This document shows, piece after piece, positions 7,640 to 17,810 of a stretch of DNA of 53,355 nucleotides (positions within the stretch are counted from its first letter, which is position 1; every line of letters begins with the position of its first letter). The position numbers and the translations under genes are program-made. Source of the stretch: Sulfurovum sp. (GTDB lineage: Bacteria > Campylobacterota > Campylobacteria > Campylobacterales > Sulfurovaceae); the NCBI GenBank assembly GCA_027062365.1, contig JAMOTK010000017.1, positions 1 through 53,355 of the forward strand, read 5' to 3'. A model generated the notes under the pieces. The model was not told where the DNA came from. It saw nothing but the letters and a program-made list of their open reading frames with translations, and searched no databases.

Positions 7640-8487
7640 CAAAATCCCAAATAGGTTCACTTACAGCAAAAGGTGGTTTTCTAAATGAAGCTGATATTTG
7701 TCAAAAAATAATAGACTTTAAAAATGACAATGAATCTAGATTGTGGTTAGAGATAATGGGATACAGTCCTGAAAAAATTGATTCTATAGAAGCTATCCAA
7801 ATACCAGTACGCATCAATAAGAGAAAAGCTATAGGTTTGGGTGTAACAGAAGATAGGTATGAAGAGACTATTAGATATAAAAAAGCTGATGTTCAAGTAC
7901 GCATAAATATAATTATTGATAATGTAGTTTATATAGAAAATATCTCACTCAAAAAAGCCAATCGTTCGGCAGGATTTAATCAAATAGATAAGCGACCCAT
8001 ATCTACTTATAAAAATATGTGGGGATTTGATGATGAGATAGAGTATTGGCTCAAACTCTTTACTGGTGAGATTTTACCAAAAGATATTTTGGGTGAAAAA
8101 GAGTTATCAATTTTAAAAGACAAAGATAAAAGACGACTTTTTTTGTATGAGATGCCTAGTAAGATTGTAGAGAAGATAAAGAGATTTTTTGAAGAGAACA
8201 AATTTTTGATTATCTCTGATATGATAAAGGGTAGAGGTGGACTCTGTGCAGAGTGGTTTTTGGTGACACGCAAAGATACTAAAGATAGGAATAAGATAGA
8301 TTGGATTTTGAAAGATATAAATACCACTTGTAACTTTTATGCAAAAGGAGAGGTGCAGATGAGTCCAAGAGGAAGTCTAAAAATAGGCAAAATAACAATG
8401 CAACGAAAAGGTGGTACTCCTGACCCAACAAGTTTGCAGTTTAAATTAAATCCACTAGAGATATTTGAAATCGATGAGCTTAACTAA
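7636..8487 (+). CDS. HinP1I-like type II restriction endonuclease (predicted GCGC)
   Basis: A 283-residue protein that, from memory of the HinP1I sequence, aligns along most of its length: IGSLTAKGGFLNEADI, GFNQIDKRPISTYKNMWGFDD, FTGEILP, KDKRRLF, ISDMIKGRGGLCAEW, MSPRGSLKIGKITMQRKGG and the end LQFKLNPLEIFEIDE. HinP1I is about 247 residues and cuts G^CGC; here an insertion of about 25 residues lies near 57-80. The HinP1I catalytic pattern SD-x18-Q-x-K appears here as A84-D85-x18-S104-L-K106, so the Gln and the Ser next to the Asp are changed. The gene overlaps the ATPase gene before it and the methyltransferase gene after it. Specificity is inferred from homology. Confidence 0.85.
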   Translation: MTKSQIGSLTAKGGFLNEADICQKIIDFKNDNESRLWLEIMGYSPEKIDSIEAIQIPVRINKRKAIGLGVTEDRYEETIRYKKADVQVRINIIIDNVVYIENISLKKANRSAGFNQIDKRPISTYKNMWGFDDEIEYWLKLFTGEILPKDILGEKELSILKDKDKRRLFLYEMPSKIVEKIKRFFEENKFLIISDMIKGRGGLCAEWFLVTRKDTKDRNKIDWILKDINTTCNFYAKGEVQMSPRGSLKIGKITMQRKGGTPDPTSLQFKLNPLEIFEIDELN

Positions 8488-9466
8488 TATAAAATATATA
8501 GACCTCTTTGCAGGTATAGGTGGGTTTCATCAGGCTATGAGTAGCTTTGGGGCGCAGTGTGTTTTTGCTTCGGAGTGGGATAAGGATTGTCAAGATACTT
8601 ATGAGGCTAACTATGAGATGAGACCGTTTGGAGATATTACACAGATAGAGGCTGATGAGATACCCTCTCATGATATAATCTGTGCAGGTTTTCCTTGTCA
8701 GGCGTTTAGTATATCAGGTAAACAAAAAGGCTTTGAGGATACTAGAGGTACGCTCTTCTTTGATGTGGTGAGGATAGCTTCTTATCATAAACCCAAAGTG
8801 ATGATACTTGAAAATGTAAAAAATTTTGAGAAGCATGATGGAGGGAAGACTCTATCTGTGGTCAAAGAGACACTACAAGAGTTGGGATATACAATCTTTC
8901 ATAAAGTCCTTAATGCCTCACATTTTGGAGTGCCTCAAAAACGAGAAAGGATATTTATAGTAGCATTTAGAGAAGATTTGGGTATTCGTGATTTTACTTT
9001 TCCTAGCTCTTATGGTGGGGCTACGACTCTAAGTGAGTTCCTATTATCAGCAGCTGAGACAGAGAGTTTAGTTATCAATAGAAAGGATATTATACTTAAA
9101 GAAAAAGTAGCGATAGGCACAGATATGTTTGGAGAGTATCCACAAAAACCAATAAGAGTAGGTATAGTCAATAAAGGTGGTCAAGGTGAGAGGATTTATA
9201 ATCCACTCGGTCACGCTATTACTCTGTCTGCTTATGGTGGAGGAGTGGGTGCAAAAACAGGGCTATATATGGTAGATGGAGTGATACGACGACTTGCACC
9301 TAGAGAGTGTATGAGGATTACTGGGTTTCCTGAAGATTTTATCTTGCATCTAAATCGTAATGTATCTTATAGGCAGTTTGGTAATAGTGTAGTCGTAAAT
9401 GTACTTAAGGCTATTATACAAGAGTTATCTAACACACTAAGGCTAGCCAAACAAAATAACCCATAA
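8474..9466 (+). CDS. DNA (cytosine-5) methyltransferase, HhaI-like (predicted GCGC)
   Basis: A complete C5 methyltransferase, 330 residues from the ATG at 8474; a TTG at 8465 would add three residues. Motif I is DLFAGIGGF, motif IV is GFPCQAFSISGKQKGFEDT with catalytic Cys75, motif VI is ENVKNF, motif VIII is QKRERIF and motif X is QFGNSVVVNV. The target-recognition region (VGIVNKGGQGERIYNP then AITLSAYGGG) is nearly that of M.HhaI as remembered, supporting recognition of GCGC. The gene starts within the last 14 bases of the endonuclease gene, so the nuclease is translated first. It protects host DNA from the HinP1I-like enzyme and is the last gene of the island. Confidence 0.93.
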   Translation: MSLTNIKYIDLFAGIGGFHQAMSSFGAQCVFASEWDKDCQDTYEANYEMRPFGDITQIEADEIPSHDIICAGFPCQAFSISGKQKGFEDTRGTLFFDVVRIASYHKPKVMILENVKNFEKHDGGKTLSVVKETLQELGYTIFHKVLNASHFGVPQKRERIFIVAFREDLGIRDFTFPSSYGGATTLSEFLLSAAETESLVINRKDIILKEKVAIGTDMFGEYPQKPIRVGIVNKGGQGERIYNPLGHAITLSAYGGGVGAKTGLYMVDGVIRRLAPRECMRITGFPEDFILHLNRNVSYRQFGNSVVVNVLKAIIQELSNTLRLAKQNNP

Positions 9467-9642
9467 ACTTAATCATATAGGGTATGAGCTTGATGTGAAG
9501 GTTTTAAATCCATTTGTTGGCTAAACTTTTAATAGACTTCTTGTAAAACACGTAAATAATTCTTTAGCATCACCTTTTGACGAGGCTAAAGTCATCGGGT
9601 CAGATAGATTTACAAGATGTATAATATTCGATAAAATCGAAC
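9467..9642. other. Intergenic region between methyltransferase and core genes
   Basis: These 176 bases between convergent genes hold no gene I can support. A short perfect inverted repeat with 6-base arms (TTCGAT / ATCGAA, 3-base loop) lies at 9627-9641, directly beside the stop of the minus-strand gene. Neither side has a clear T-run. The region marks the right boundary of the defence island. Confidence 0.4.
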
Positions 9643-10104
9643 CTACAAGTCACTCACCTCAAAATAATAAACCACCTCACGCACAAGCGTAGCCTCTTCT
9701 CTTCTTTTAAAGTGCTCACTCAAATCTAAGCCATTTTCATAGCCTTCTTTATATTCTTTGATGAATGCATTATAAAGGTCTTCTTTCATGGCTGTGATTT
9801 TGTAGGTGACTTTGTCATAGAGGTGTGTATCTTTTGTGATGCTTTCTCTTGCTACTTCATTAGTATTGATTGCTCCATATCTTTCTTCTTCTTTTCGTGT
9901 GATATTCATCTCTAAGTGGCTACGCATGGTGATGAGCATGTGTTGGAGTTGGTTGCGTGGCATGTTGTTGGCTATAGCTTTTATGAGGGTAGCTTCTTCT
10001 TGGGTATATCCCCATGCACCTTCTATGGTTAATTCCATATCAAAAAGGTCATGGATGCTTTGCGAAATATTTTTTGGTTTTTCTAGGTTTTGAAAATCTG
10101 TCAT
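9643..10104 (-). CDS. Conserved hypothetical protein in the prfA operon
   Basis: A 153-residue soluble, mostly helical and charged protein that I do not recognise. Visible features are LFDMELTIEGAWGYTQEEATLI, NMPRNQLQHMLITMRSHLEM and a C-terminus with VREVVYYFEVSDL. No signal peptide, membrane segment or Cys is present. Its ATG overlaps the stop of the thioredoxin-like gene (ATGA), so it is translationally coupled in the prfA-thioredoxin transcript. The tight coupling and good codon structure argue for a real gene. The function is unknown. Confidence 0.75.
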   Translation of the reverse strand: MTDFQNLEKPKNISQSIHDLFDMELTIEGAWGYTQEEATLIKAIANNMPRNQLQHMLITMRSHLEMNITRKEEERYGAINTNEVARESITKDTHLYDKVTYKITAMKEDLYNAFIKEYKEGYENGLDLSEHFKRREEATLVREVVYYFEVSDL

Positions 10105-10514
10105 TTGTTGTCACCTTCTTGGAGTAATTCTACTTCGTCTAGTATATCATACCAGCCCTCTAGCTCTCTGCTTCCTTGTCCATCGGCGATAATCTCCCCT
10201 TTGGCATTGAGGAAATAGTGCCGAGGTGCACCTTCTACTTCAAATTTCTTTGGTACAGGGTGACGGTCTCTTGACATATAAAGAAGCACATAGTCTTCTT
10301 TCATTGTAGTGATAAGCTCTTTATTGGAAAGGGTTTGTTTTTTAAATCGTTCACAGTGCCTACACTTATCAGCCCCAATCATGAGATAGATGAGTTTTCC
10401 CTCTTTTTGGGCTTGGAGGAGGGCTTTGTTGTAGTCATGTTCCCAATTCAATTCTATGGCATGAAGAGGAATAAAAAGAGAAAGAAGCATAAAAATTTTG
10501 AGTAAAACTTTCAT
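10101..10514 (-). CDS. Exported thioredoxin-fold protein
   Basis: A 137-residue periplasmic protein. The start is placed at the ATG at 10514, one base after the prfA stop, because it yields a proper signal peptide (MKVLLKIFMLLSLFIPLHA); a longer frame would run back into prfA. The mature part begins ELNWEHDYNKALLQAQKEGKLIYLMIGADKCRHCERFKKQTL, with a C-x-x-C active site (CRHC) as in thioredoxin_7/SoxW-like reductases. It also contains a cis-Pro-like EGAPRHYFLN strand. It probably reduces or shuffles disulfides of periplasmic or membrane proteins. It is cotranscribed with prfA upstream and the hypothetical gene downstream. Confidence 0.8.
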   Translation of the reverse strand: MKVLLKIFMLLSLFIPLHAIELNWEHDYNKALLQAQKEGKLIYLMIGADKCRHCERFKKQTLSNKELITTMKEDYVLLYMSRDRHPVPKKFEVEGAPRHYFLNAKGEIIADGQGSRELEGWYDILDEVELLQEGDNK

Positions 10515-10515
10515 C

Positions 10516-11583
10516 TTAGAGTCCTGCTTCTTTAATCGCCTCTGTTTTTGCATGTGCCATGAGAGGTTCAAATACGAGTTTGAGATTACCATTTTGCATA
10601 ATATCATCTAGGGCATAGAGTGTTAGACCTATACGGTGGTCTGTGAGTCTATTTTGTGGGTAGTTATAGGTACGAATTTTCTCTGAGCGTGAACCTGAAC
10701 CAACTTGTAATTTACGTTGGGTAGATGATGCATCTAGGCTTTCTTGTAATGCAGCTTCATAGACTCTAGCTTTGAGTACTTTCATCGCTTTGGCTTTGTT
10801 TTTATGTTGTGACTTTTCATCTTGAATGGCGGCCACTATCCCCGTAGGAATATGCGTAAGCCTTACAGCAGAATCGGTGGTATTGACCGATTGTCCACCA
10901 CAGCCACTCGAACGATAGGTGTCCATTTTGATTTCATTGGGCTTAATATCAATCTCTACATCATCTACTTCTGGGATAACGGCTACGGTGATGGCAGAAG
11001 TATGTACGCGTCCTTGTGTCTCTGTATCTGGGACACGTTGGACTCGGTGAATACCTCCCTCGTATTTGAGGATGGCATAGACATTTTCTCCTGATATTTG
11101 GGCAATAATTTCTTTGTATCCCCCTGCTGTACCATCAGAAGAAGACATAATCTCTATCTTCCAACTGACTTGTTCTGCGTAACGTGAATACATACGAAAG
11201 ACATCTGCGACAAAAAGAGCAGCTTCATCGCCCCCTGCACCTGCACGAAGTTCTAAGATAATATTTTTGTCATCATTTTTATCCGTAGGTAGCATGAGTA
11301 CTTTTATCTCTGCTTCGAGTTGAGGAAGCATCGGTTCAAGCTCTAAAAGCTCTTCTTTGGCAAGGTCACCCAACTCTTCATCGCCTAAGAGTTCTTTATT
11401 TTCCACGATAGCATCAGCTGTTTCTATATAAATAAGGGCTTTTTCTACCAATTCATTAAGTCCAGACTGCTCTTTGCTTAGTTTGGTCATTCTCTCAATA
11501 TCAGAAGCAATATCTGGTGCACTCAAAAGGGTAGTAATTTCATTGTGTCTATTTATAAAAGGTTGTAGTTTTTCTTTGAACAT
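10516..11583 (-). CDS. prfA: Peptide chain release factor 1
   Basis: A 355-residue class-I release factor of normal length. The GGQ tripeptide that triggers peptidyl-tRNA hydrolysis is in [20 protein letters not shown]. The RF1-specific stop-codon recognition region contains a P-x-T tripeptide (PDT in [14 protein letters not shown]), which assigns it to RF1 (UAA/UAG) rather than RF2. The start [16 protein letters not shown] is typical. It is the first gene of a three-gene unit, with its own -10 box at 11614-11619. Confidence 0.97.
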   Translation of the reverse strand: MFKEKLQPFINRHNEITTLLSAPDIASDIERMTKLSKEQSGLNELVEKALIYIETADAIVENKELLGDEELGDLAKEELLELEPMLPQLEAEIKVLMLPTDKNDDKNIILELRAGAGGDEAALFVADVFRMYSRYAEQVSWKIEIMSSSDGTAGGYKEIIAQISGENVYAILKYEGGIHRVQRVPDTETQGRVHTSAITVAVIPEVDDVEIDIKPNEIKMDTYRSSGCGGQSVNTTDSAVRLTHIPTGIVAAIQDEKSQHKNKAKAMKVLKARVYEAALQESLDASSTQRKLQVGSGSRSEKIRTYNYPQNRLTDHRIGLTLYALDDIMQNGNLKLVFEPLMAHAKTEAIKEAGL

Positions 11584-11613
11584 AGGCGTTCTTTGTGTTG
11601 GATTGTTTGGGAT

Positions 11614-11619
11614 ATTATA
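11614..11619 (-). promoter_or_regulatory. prfA promoter -10 box
   Basis: On the minus strand this reads TATAAT, about 30 bases before the prfA start, which allows a short leader. It lies just downstream of the rpsT hairpin, so prfA can be transcribed independently. Confidence 0.5.
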
Positions 11620-11624
11620 AGATA

Positions 11625-11644
11625 ACTAGCCTTTGAAGGCTAGT
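11625..11644 (-). terminator. Hairpin after rpsT
   Basis: Perfect 9-base arms (ACTAGCCTT / AAGGCTAGT) separated by two bases lie 21 bases after the rpsT stop on the minus strand. The bases following on that strand are T-rich (TTATCTTATAATATC) but not an uninterrupted T-run. It probably acts as a terminator or attenuator for rpsT. Confidence 0.5.
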
Positions 11645-11665
11645 AGGTATGGAGAAATAGAGAGA

Positions 11666-11932
11666 TTAAGCTTCTATTTTGTTTACCATTTTGTGAAGAC
11701 GGCTTACTTTTCTAGCTGCAGTTGTTTTTTTGATGAAACCTTTGCTTACTAGTGAGTGGATACTTTTATTTGCTGTTGCCAATGCAGTTGTTGCTGCTGT
11801 TTTGTCAGACGCTTCTACTGCCTCATGTACTGATTTAACAATATTTTTGATTCTTGTTCTATAATATCTGTTTCTTTCTGTTTTCTTAGCAGTTACTAAT
11901 ATACGTTTTTTAGCTGACTTGTTGTTTGCCAT
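11666..11932 (-). CDS. rpsT: 30S ribosomal protein S20
   Basis: An 88-residue, very basic protein starting [30 protein letters not shown] and ending in [18 protein letters not shown], the standard S20 pattern of a three-helix bundle that binds 16S rRNA. The ribosome-binding site is AAGGAAA before the ATG. The gene is transcribed divergently from glmM and toward prfA, as is common in Campylobacterota. Confidence 0.97.
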   Translation of the reverse strand: MANNKSAKKRILVTAKKTERNRYYRTRIKNIVKSVHEAVEASDKTAATTALATANKSIHSLVSKGFIKKTTAARKVSRLHKMVNKIEA

Positions 11933-12109
11933 GGTCTTTCCTTTTGTGTAGGTTATGTTGTTATCATTCTGTTTAGAGTGAAAATAGTTCGCGAATAATA
12001 GCTAAAAGAAAATTAAAAGGGTATTAATTTATAGATAGAAAGGGTATTTAGTCTTATATATTAGCAATATTTAGTTAAAATGAACATAATTTATTTTAGA
12101 GGAATGACC

Positions 12110-13447
12110 TTGGAACTTTTTGGAACAGATGGTGTACGTGGTAAAGCAGGGAAGAAAGTAAGTGCGATGAATGCAATGCGTTTAGCAATGGCTACAGGAA
12201 TTTATTTTAAACAATTTGCAAAAAATAATAAAATTTTAGTAGGAAAAGATACAAGACGCAGTGGCTATATGATAGAAAATGCTATTGTGTCAGGACTTAC
12301 TGCTGTGGGGTTTGATGTGATACAAATTGGCCCTATGCCTACCCCTGCGATTGCATTTTTGACTGAAAATATGCGTTGTGATGCTGGTATCATGATTTCG
12401 GCATCACATAACCCTTATTATGATAATGGTATTAAGTTTTTTGATGGCAATGGTAATAAGCTAAATAGAAAAGAAGAAGAGCAGATTGAGCTTATTTTTA
12501 AAGATACCGAAGCATTAGAATCAGCACAAGCGACCGATAAATCTATAGGTAAATCAAAACGTATTGATGATGTGATAGGACGTTATATTGTACATATCAA
12601 AAATTCTTTTTCCCAAAATATTAGTCTCGCAGGAAAAAGAGTGGTCATTGATTGTGCCAATGGTGCTGGATATATTGTAGGTCCTACCATACTACAAGAA
12701 CTCGGTGCTGATGTGGTGGTCATTGGGGATACTCCTAGTGGGTTTAATATCAATGAAGGATGTGGTGCGATGCATCCTGAAAACCTAGCCAAAGTGGTAC
12801 TAGAATATCGTGCTGATATTGGTATCGCTCTTGATGGTGATGCTGATAGAGTGGTCATGGTCGATGAAAAAGGGGATGTCATAGATGGAGATAAGCTTAT
12901 GGCAGTACTGGCAGTCCACCTTAAGAATGAGGGGACACTCAAAGGTGGTGGGATGGTGGCTACTGTCATGAGTAACCAAGGATTGGATGAATACCTTGAG
13001 AGTGAAGGACTCACCTTGCACCGTGCTTCGGTAGGGGATAAAAATGTCGTAGAGATGATGCACAAACATGGTATTAACTTTGGAGGTGAGCAGAGTGGGC
13101 ATGTGGTATTCTCCGATTATGCGAAGACAGGAGATGGTATCTCTTCAGCGTTACAAGCATTGGCATATTTGGTCTCGACTGGCAAAAAAGCCAGTGAAGT
13201 TTTTAATCCTTATCACTCTTATCCACAACTTCTTGTCAATATCTTAGTCGATGAAAAACGTGATTTAGAAAGTATTGAAGGGTATGATACACTGATAAAA
13301 AAGATAAAAGATGCCAACATGAGACATCTTTTTAGATACTCTGGGACTGAAAATAAAATGCGTCTTTTATTAGAAGGTAAAAATGAAAAATCCTTAGAAG
13401 CTATGATGCAAGAGTGTAAAATATTTTTTAAAAGTGCTTTAGCCTAA
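12110..13447 (+). CDS. glmM: Phosphoglucosamine mutase
   Basis: Converts glucosamine-6-phosphate to glucosamine-1-phosphate for peptidoglycan and LPS synthesis. The protein contains [13 protein letters not shown] at the start, the phosphoserine loop [15 protein letters not shown], the metal loop ALDGDADRV, the sugar loop GGEQSGH and the phosphate-binding [11 protein letters not shown] place the start at TTG 12110, which gives the family-typical M-E-L-F-G-T-D-G and lies six bases after an AGAGGA ribosome-binding site. In-frame ATGs at 12104 and 12080 are possible, but 12104 abuts the AGAGGA. About 445 residues is normal. Its stop overlaps the lspA start by one base. Confidence 0.96.
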   Translation: MELFGTDGVRGKAGKKVSAMNAMRLAMATGIYFKQFAKNNKILVGKDTRRSGYMIENAIVSGLTAVGFDVIQIGPMPTPAIAFLTENMRCDAGIMISASHNPYYDNGIKFFDGNGNKLNRKEEEQIELIFKDTEALESAQATDKSIGKSKRIDDVIGRYIVHIKNSFSQNISLAGKRVVIDCANGAGYIVGPTILQELGADVVVIGDTPSGFNINEGCGAMHPENLAKVVLEYRADIGIALDGDADRVVMVDEKGDVIDGDKLMAVLAVHLKNEGTLKGGGMVATVMSNQGLDEYLESEGLTLHRASVGDKNVVEMMHKHGINFGGEQSGHVVFSDYAKTGDGISSALQALAYLVSTGKKASEVFNPYHSYPQLLVNILVDEKRDLESIEGYDTLIKKIKDANMRHLFRYSGTENKMRLLLEGKNEKSLEAMMQECKIFFKSALA

Positions 13448-13896
13448 TGAGAATGTTTGCTATTTTCTTTTTTGTCCTTTTAGGGACATTTATTATTGAC
13501 CAAAGCATCAAGTCACTTTTTGTGGATGGATATTATAGAGCAGGAGAATGTATAGACCTTGTGCTTCATTATAACAAAGGCGTGGCATTTTCGATGTTTG
13601 CTTCTTTGGGTATCTATCTTAAGTGGATACAAGCTATGTTGGTTGCTATCATCTTTTATGTGGTTCTAAAAGAGGGTTATATCAAGCGTTATGCTTTTCC
13701 TATAGGGTTACTATTGGGTGGAGCATTGGGCAATGTCTATGATAGATTTGTACATGAGGGCGTGGTTGATTATGTAGCATGGCATTGTGGCTTTAACTAT
13801 GCAGTTTTTAATTTTGCTGATGTGGCTATTGATATTGCCGTGGTTTGGCTCTTAATCATGCTTTTTTTCTTTTCTGAAGATGAAAAAATCACATAA
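13447..13896 (+). CDS. lspA: Lipoprotein signal peptidase (signal peptidase II)
   Basis: A 149-residue inner-membrane aspartyl protease that removes the signal peptide from prolipoproteins. Four membrane segments are visible. The two catalytic aspartates are in GNVYDRFVHEGVVDY (D99) and FNFADVAID (D125), and the conserved HYNKGVAF strand is present. The ATG overlaps the glmM stop by one base. One likely client in the window is the lipoprotein at 33308-33817. Confidence 0.95.
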   Translation: MRMFAIFFFVLLGTFIIDQSIKSLFVDGYYRAGECIDLVLHYNKGVAFSMFASLGIYLKWIQAMLVAIIFYVVLKEGYIKRYAFPIGLLLGGALGNVYDRFVHEGVVDYVAWHCGFNYAVFNFADVAIDIAVVWLLIMLFFFSEDEKIT

Positions 13897-13913
13897 AAAT
13901 AGAAGGGTAGCGA

Positions 13914-14495
13914 ATGAAAGAAATATTTGAAAACAATAAAAAATGGGCAAAAGCTGTGATAGATGAAGACCCTAATTTTTTTAAGAGGTTAGTTTTACAA
14001 CACGCACCCAAATATCTTTGGATAGGCTGTTCTGATAGTCGTGTTCCTGCCAATCAAATTGTAGGCTTACCCCCTGGGGATATTTTTGTACATCGTAACA
14101 TTGCCAATGTTATTGTACATACCGATCTCAATGCCCTTTCTGTGATAGAATATGCTGTTGAGGTACTAGAAGTTGAACATATTATCGTGAGTGGGCATTA
14201 TGGCTGTGGAGGTGTCAAAGCGGCGATGGGGACAAAAGAATATGGTCTTATTGATAATTGGCTAAGACATATTAAAGACGTGCAACGATTTCATAAAGAT
14301 ACACTCTGTAAAATCCAAGATGAAGAAGCATATTTTGATAGATTATGTGAACTTAATGTTCAAGAACAGGTGAGCAATGTTCTCAATACTACCACTGTGA
14401 AAAATGCAATGAAAGCAGGAAAAAAACTTGCTGTACATGGTATGATTTATAATATCAATGATGGAATACTCAAAGATTTGAAGATTACAGAATAA
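13914..14495 (+). CDS. Beta-class carbonic anhydrase
   Basis: A 193-residue beta-carbonic anhydrase interconverting CO2 and bicarbonate. The zinc ligands are C39 and D41/R43 of WIGCSDSRVP, and H95 and C98 of SGHYGCGGVKAAMG. The VHRNIAN and LSVIEYAVEVL motifs are also present. The length is typical of the cytoplasmic form. It follows lspA by 17 bases with an AGAAGGG ribosome-binding site, so it is probably the third gene of glmM-lspA-can. In an autotrophic sulfur oxidiser it could supply CO2 or bicarbonate for the reverse TCA cycle; that last point is inference. Confidence 0.95.
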   Translation: MKEIFENNKKWAKAVIDEDPNFFKRLVLQHAPKYLWIGCSDSRVPANQIVGLPPGDIFVHRNIANVIVHTDLNALSVIEYAVEVLEVEHIIVSGHYGCGGVKAAMGTKEYGLIDNWLRHIKDVQRFHKDTLCKIQDEEAYFDRLCELNVQEQVSNVLNTTTVKNAMKAGKKLAVHGMIYNINDGILKDLKITE

Positions 14496-14507
14496 TCTAT
14501 AATATAT

Positions 14508-14527
14508 GCGAAAGTCTTGACTTTCGC
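14508..14527 (+). terminator. Hairpin after the carbonic anhydrase gene
   Basis: Perfect 9-base arms (GCGAAAGTC / GACTTTCGC) are separated by TT, 12 bases after the stop codon. No T-run follows, so rho-independent termination is uncertain. It separates the glmM unit from the rpsL operon. Confidence 0.45.
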
Positions 14528-14575
14528 TCAATGCCTACCCTAAGAAAAATCAAAGACTATTTAGGTATAATGTTC

Positions 14576-14581
14576 CCCAAA
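14576..14581 (+). promoter_or_regulatory. Promoter -10 box of the rpsL operon
   Basis: TATAAT preceded by AGG lies 115 bases before the rpsL start, leaving a leader of about 105 bases. No good -35 box is visible. The leader contains short inverted stretches around 14650-14675 but no structure I can name. Confidence 0.5.
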
Positions 14582-14695
14582 AATATTGGTGTTTAAATCA
14601 GATAAAAGTATTTGTAATAAATATTTTTATGTGGTGTAAGAACCCAGATTCAAGAGAGATGATCTCAATTCAAACTAACTGACAAAGGAAAGAAT

Positions 14696-15070
14696 TTGCC
14701 TACAATTAACCAATTGATTCGTAAAGAACGTAAAAAGCAAGTGAAAAAATCAAAATCACCTGCACTTGTAAAATGTCCTCAAAGAAGAGGCGTATGTACG
14801 AGAGTATATACAACAACTCCAAAGAAACCTAACTCGGCACTTAGAAAAGTTGCTAAAGTAAGATTAACTTCTGGATTTGAAGTAATTTCATACATCGGTG
14901 GAGAAGGTCATAACCTTCAAGAACATTCAATCGTACTTGTACGTGGAGGTAGAATTAAAGATTTACCTGGTGTTAAATACCATATCGTTCGTGGTGCATT
15001 AGATGCTTCAGGTGTTCAAGGTAGAACAGTTGCTAGATCTAAATATGGTACTAAAAGACCTAAAAAATAA
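14696..15070 (+). CDS. rpsL: 30S ribosomal protein S12
   Basis: A 124-residue S12 of the decoding centre. It starts at TTG ([12 protein letters not shown]), six bases after an AAAGGAAAG ribosome-binding site. The loops where streptomycin resistance mutations occur are wild type: [12 protein letters not shown] with K43, and [13 protein letters not shown] with K88. It is the first gene of the rpsL-rpsG-fusA operon. The tuf gene, which follows fusA in enterobacteria, is absent here, as is usual for this phylum. Confidence 0.98.
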   Translation: MPTINQLIRKERKKQVKKSKSPALVKCPQRRGVCTRVYTTTPKKPNSALRKVAKVRLTSGFEVISYIGGEGHNLQEHSIVLVRGGRIKDLPGVKYHIVRGALDASGVQGRTVARSKYGTKRPKK

Positions 15071-15688
<618 letters not shown>

Positions 15689-15699
15689 GGGATTAAGTT

Positions 15700-17790
15700 A
15701 TGGCAAGAACGCATAAACTTGGAGATGTAAGAAATATTGGTATTGCTGCACATATTGATGCTGGTAAAACAACAACAACAGAAAGAATTCTTTTCTATAC
15801 TGGTGTTGAGCATAAAATCGGTGAAGTTCACGATGGTGCTGCAACAATGGACTGGATGGAACAAGAGCAAGAAAGAGGTATTACAATTACTTCTGCGGCT
15901 ACTACTTGTGAGTGGAACAAAAAGCAAATTAACATTATAGATACTCCAGGACACGTTGACTTTACTATTGAAGTTGAACGTTCTATGAGAGTACTTGATG
16001 GTGCTGTATCTGTATTCTGTGCTGTTGGTGGGGTTCAACCACAATCAGAGACTGTATGGAGACAAAGAAACCGTTATGGTGTACCTTCAATCGTATTTGT
16101 AAACAAATATGATAGAACTGGTTCTGACTTTTATGAAGTTGAAAGACAAATTAAAGAAAGACTCAAAGGGAATCCTGTACCTATTCAACTTCCTATCGGA
16201 GCTGAAGAAGACTTTGCTGGTGTTGTTGACCTTGTCAAGATGAAAGCAATCGTTTGGGACAAAGATGCCGAAATGGGTTCTAATTATCATGTAGAAGAGA
16301 TTTCTGAAGATATGCAAGAACTTGCTGAAACATACCGTGAAAAAATGATTGAAAGCATCGCAGAAGTAGATGGTCAAGAAGAGCTTATGGAAAAATTTTT
16401 AGAGGGTGAAGACATCTCTGAAGAAGAAATCATGGCTGGGATTAAAGCTGCTACTATTGGTATGCATATTGTTCCTATGACTGTGGGTTCTGCATTTAAA
16501 AACAAAGGTGTTCAAACTTTACTTGACGCTGTTGTTGCTTATCTTCCATCTCCTCTTGAATCAGCTGCTATCAAAGGTACGATGATGGATGATGAAGAGA
16601 AAGAAGTCATTGTTGAATCTACAGATGATGGTGCATTTGCATCATTGGCATTTAAGATTATGACTGACCCTTTTGTTGGACAGTTGACATTTATCCGTGT
16701 ATATCGTGGTTCTTTAGAATCAGGGTCTTATGTGCATAACTCAACCAAAGACAAAAAAGAAAGAATTGGTCGTATCATGAAAATGCACGCGATTAAAAGA
16801 GAAGAAGTAGCAGAGATTTACGCAGGTGAAATTGGTGCTGTTGTTGGTCTTAAAAATACTACTACAGGAGATACACTTTGTGATGCTTCTGATAAAGTAG
16901 TCTTAGAAAGAATGGATTTCCCAGATCCAGTTATCTCTGTAGCAGTTGAGCCAAAAACAAAAGCTGACCAAGAGAAAATGGGTGTTGCACTTTCTAAACT
17001 AGCAGCCGAAGATCCATCTTTCCGTGTCTCTTCTGACGAAGAAACGGGTCAAACTATTATTTCAGGGATGGGTGAACTTCACTTAGAAATCCTTGTTGAT
17101 AGAATGAAAAGAGAATTTTCTGTAGAAGCTGAAGTTGGTGCGCCACAAGTTTCTTACCGTGAGACGATTAAAGATGCTGTCAATCAAGAATACAAATATG
17201 CAAAACAATCAGGTGGTCGTGGACAATTTGGACATGTTTATCTTAAGATTGAACCACAAGAACCAGGATTTGGTTATGAATTTGTGGACGCAGTTAAAGG
17301 TGGGGTAATTCCAAAAGAATTTATCAAACCAATTGACAAAGGTATTCAAGAAGCCATGGCTAGAGGTATTCAAGCAGGGTATCCTGTAGAAGACTTAAAA
17401 GTCACAGTGTATGATGGTTCTTACCATGATGTCGATTCATCTGAAATGGCATTTAAACTAGCAGCGTCAATGGGTCTAAGAGAGGGTTGTAGAAAAGCAA
17501 ACCCAATTATCTTAGAGCCTATGATGAAAGTTGAAGTAGAAACTCCTGAAGATTACATGGGTGACGTGATTGGTGATATCGCCAAAAGACGTGGACAAGT
17601 ATCAGGAATGGACGAAAGAGCAGGAAGCAAAATTGTGGATGCATTCGTACCACTTTCAGAAATGTTCGGATACTCTACAGACCTACGTTCAATGTCTCAA
17701 GGACGTGCAACGTACGCTATGGAATTTGACCATTACGAAGAAGTGCCACAAAACGTAGCAAAAGAAATTATCGAAAAGAGAAATAGCTAG
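15700..17790 (+). CDS. fusA: Elongation factor G
   Basis: A 696-residue translocase GTPase. G1 is [20 protein letters not shown]2 lies in [11 protein letters not shown]3 is DTPGHVDFT and G4 is NKYDR. The G4 motif has Y where the usual form is NKMD/NKLD, a change of the variable residue only. Domain IV contains [16 protein letters not shown] and GYPVEDLKV, and domain V contains [21 protein letters not shown]. It is the last gene of the rpsL operon, followed by a strong terminator at 17811. Plain full-length EF-G, with no sign of a second paralogue nearby. Confidence 0.98.
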   Translation: MARTHKLGDVRNIGIAAHIDAGKTTTTERILFYTGVEHKIGEVHDGAATMDWMEQEQERGITITSAATTCEWNKKQINIIDTPGHVDFTIEVERSMRVLDGAVSVFCAVGGVQPQSETVWRQRNRYGVPSIVFVNKYDRTGSDFYEVERQIKERLKGNPVPIQLPIGAEEDFAGVVDLVKMKAIVWDKDAEMGSNYHVEEISEDMQELAETYREKMIESIAEVDGQEELMEKFLEGEDISEEEIMAGIKAATIGMHIVPMTVGSAFKNKGVQTLLDAVVAYLPSPLESAAIKGTMMDDEEKEVIVESTDDGAFASLAFKIMTDPFVGQLTFIRVYRGSLESGSYVHNSTKDKKERIGRIMKMHAIKREEVAEIYAGEIGAVVGLKNTTTGDTLCDASDKVVLERMDFPDPVISVAVEPKTKADQEKMGVALSKLAAEDPSFRVSSDEETGQTIISGMGELHLEILVDRMKREFSVEAEVGAPQVSYRETIKDAVNQEYKYAKQSGGRGQFGHVYLKIEPQEPGFGYEFVDAVKGGVIPKEFIKPIDKGIQEAMARGIQAGYPVEDLKVTVYDGSYHDVDSSEMAFKLAASMGLREGCRKANPIILEPMMKVEVETPEDYMGDVIGDIAKRRGQVSGMDERAGSKIVDAFVPLSEMFGYSTDLRSMSQGRATYAMEFDHYEEVPQNVAKEIIEKRNS

Positions 17791-17810
17791 TCTTAGCTTT
17801 TTTCTTTTTA

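Noticed and set aside
12583-13102. Long minus-strand frames opposite glmM
   Set aside because: The composition (Ser/Pro/Thr-rich, no start signals) is that of antisense shadows of a well-conserved gene.
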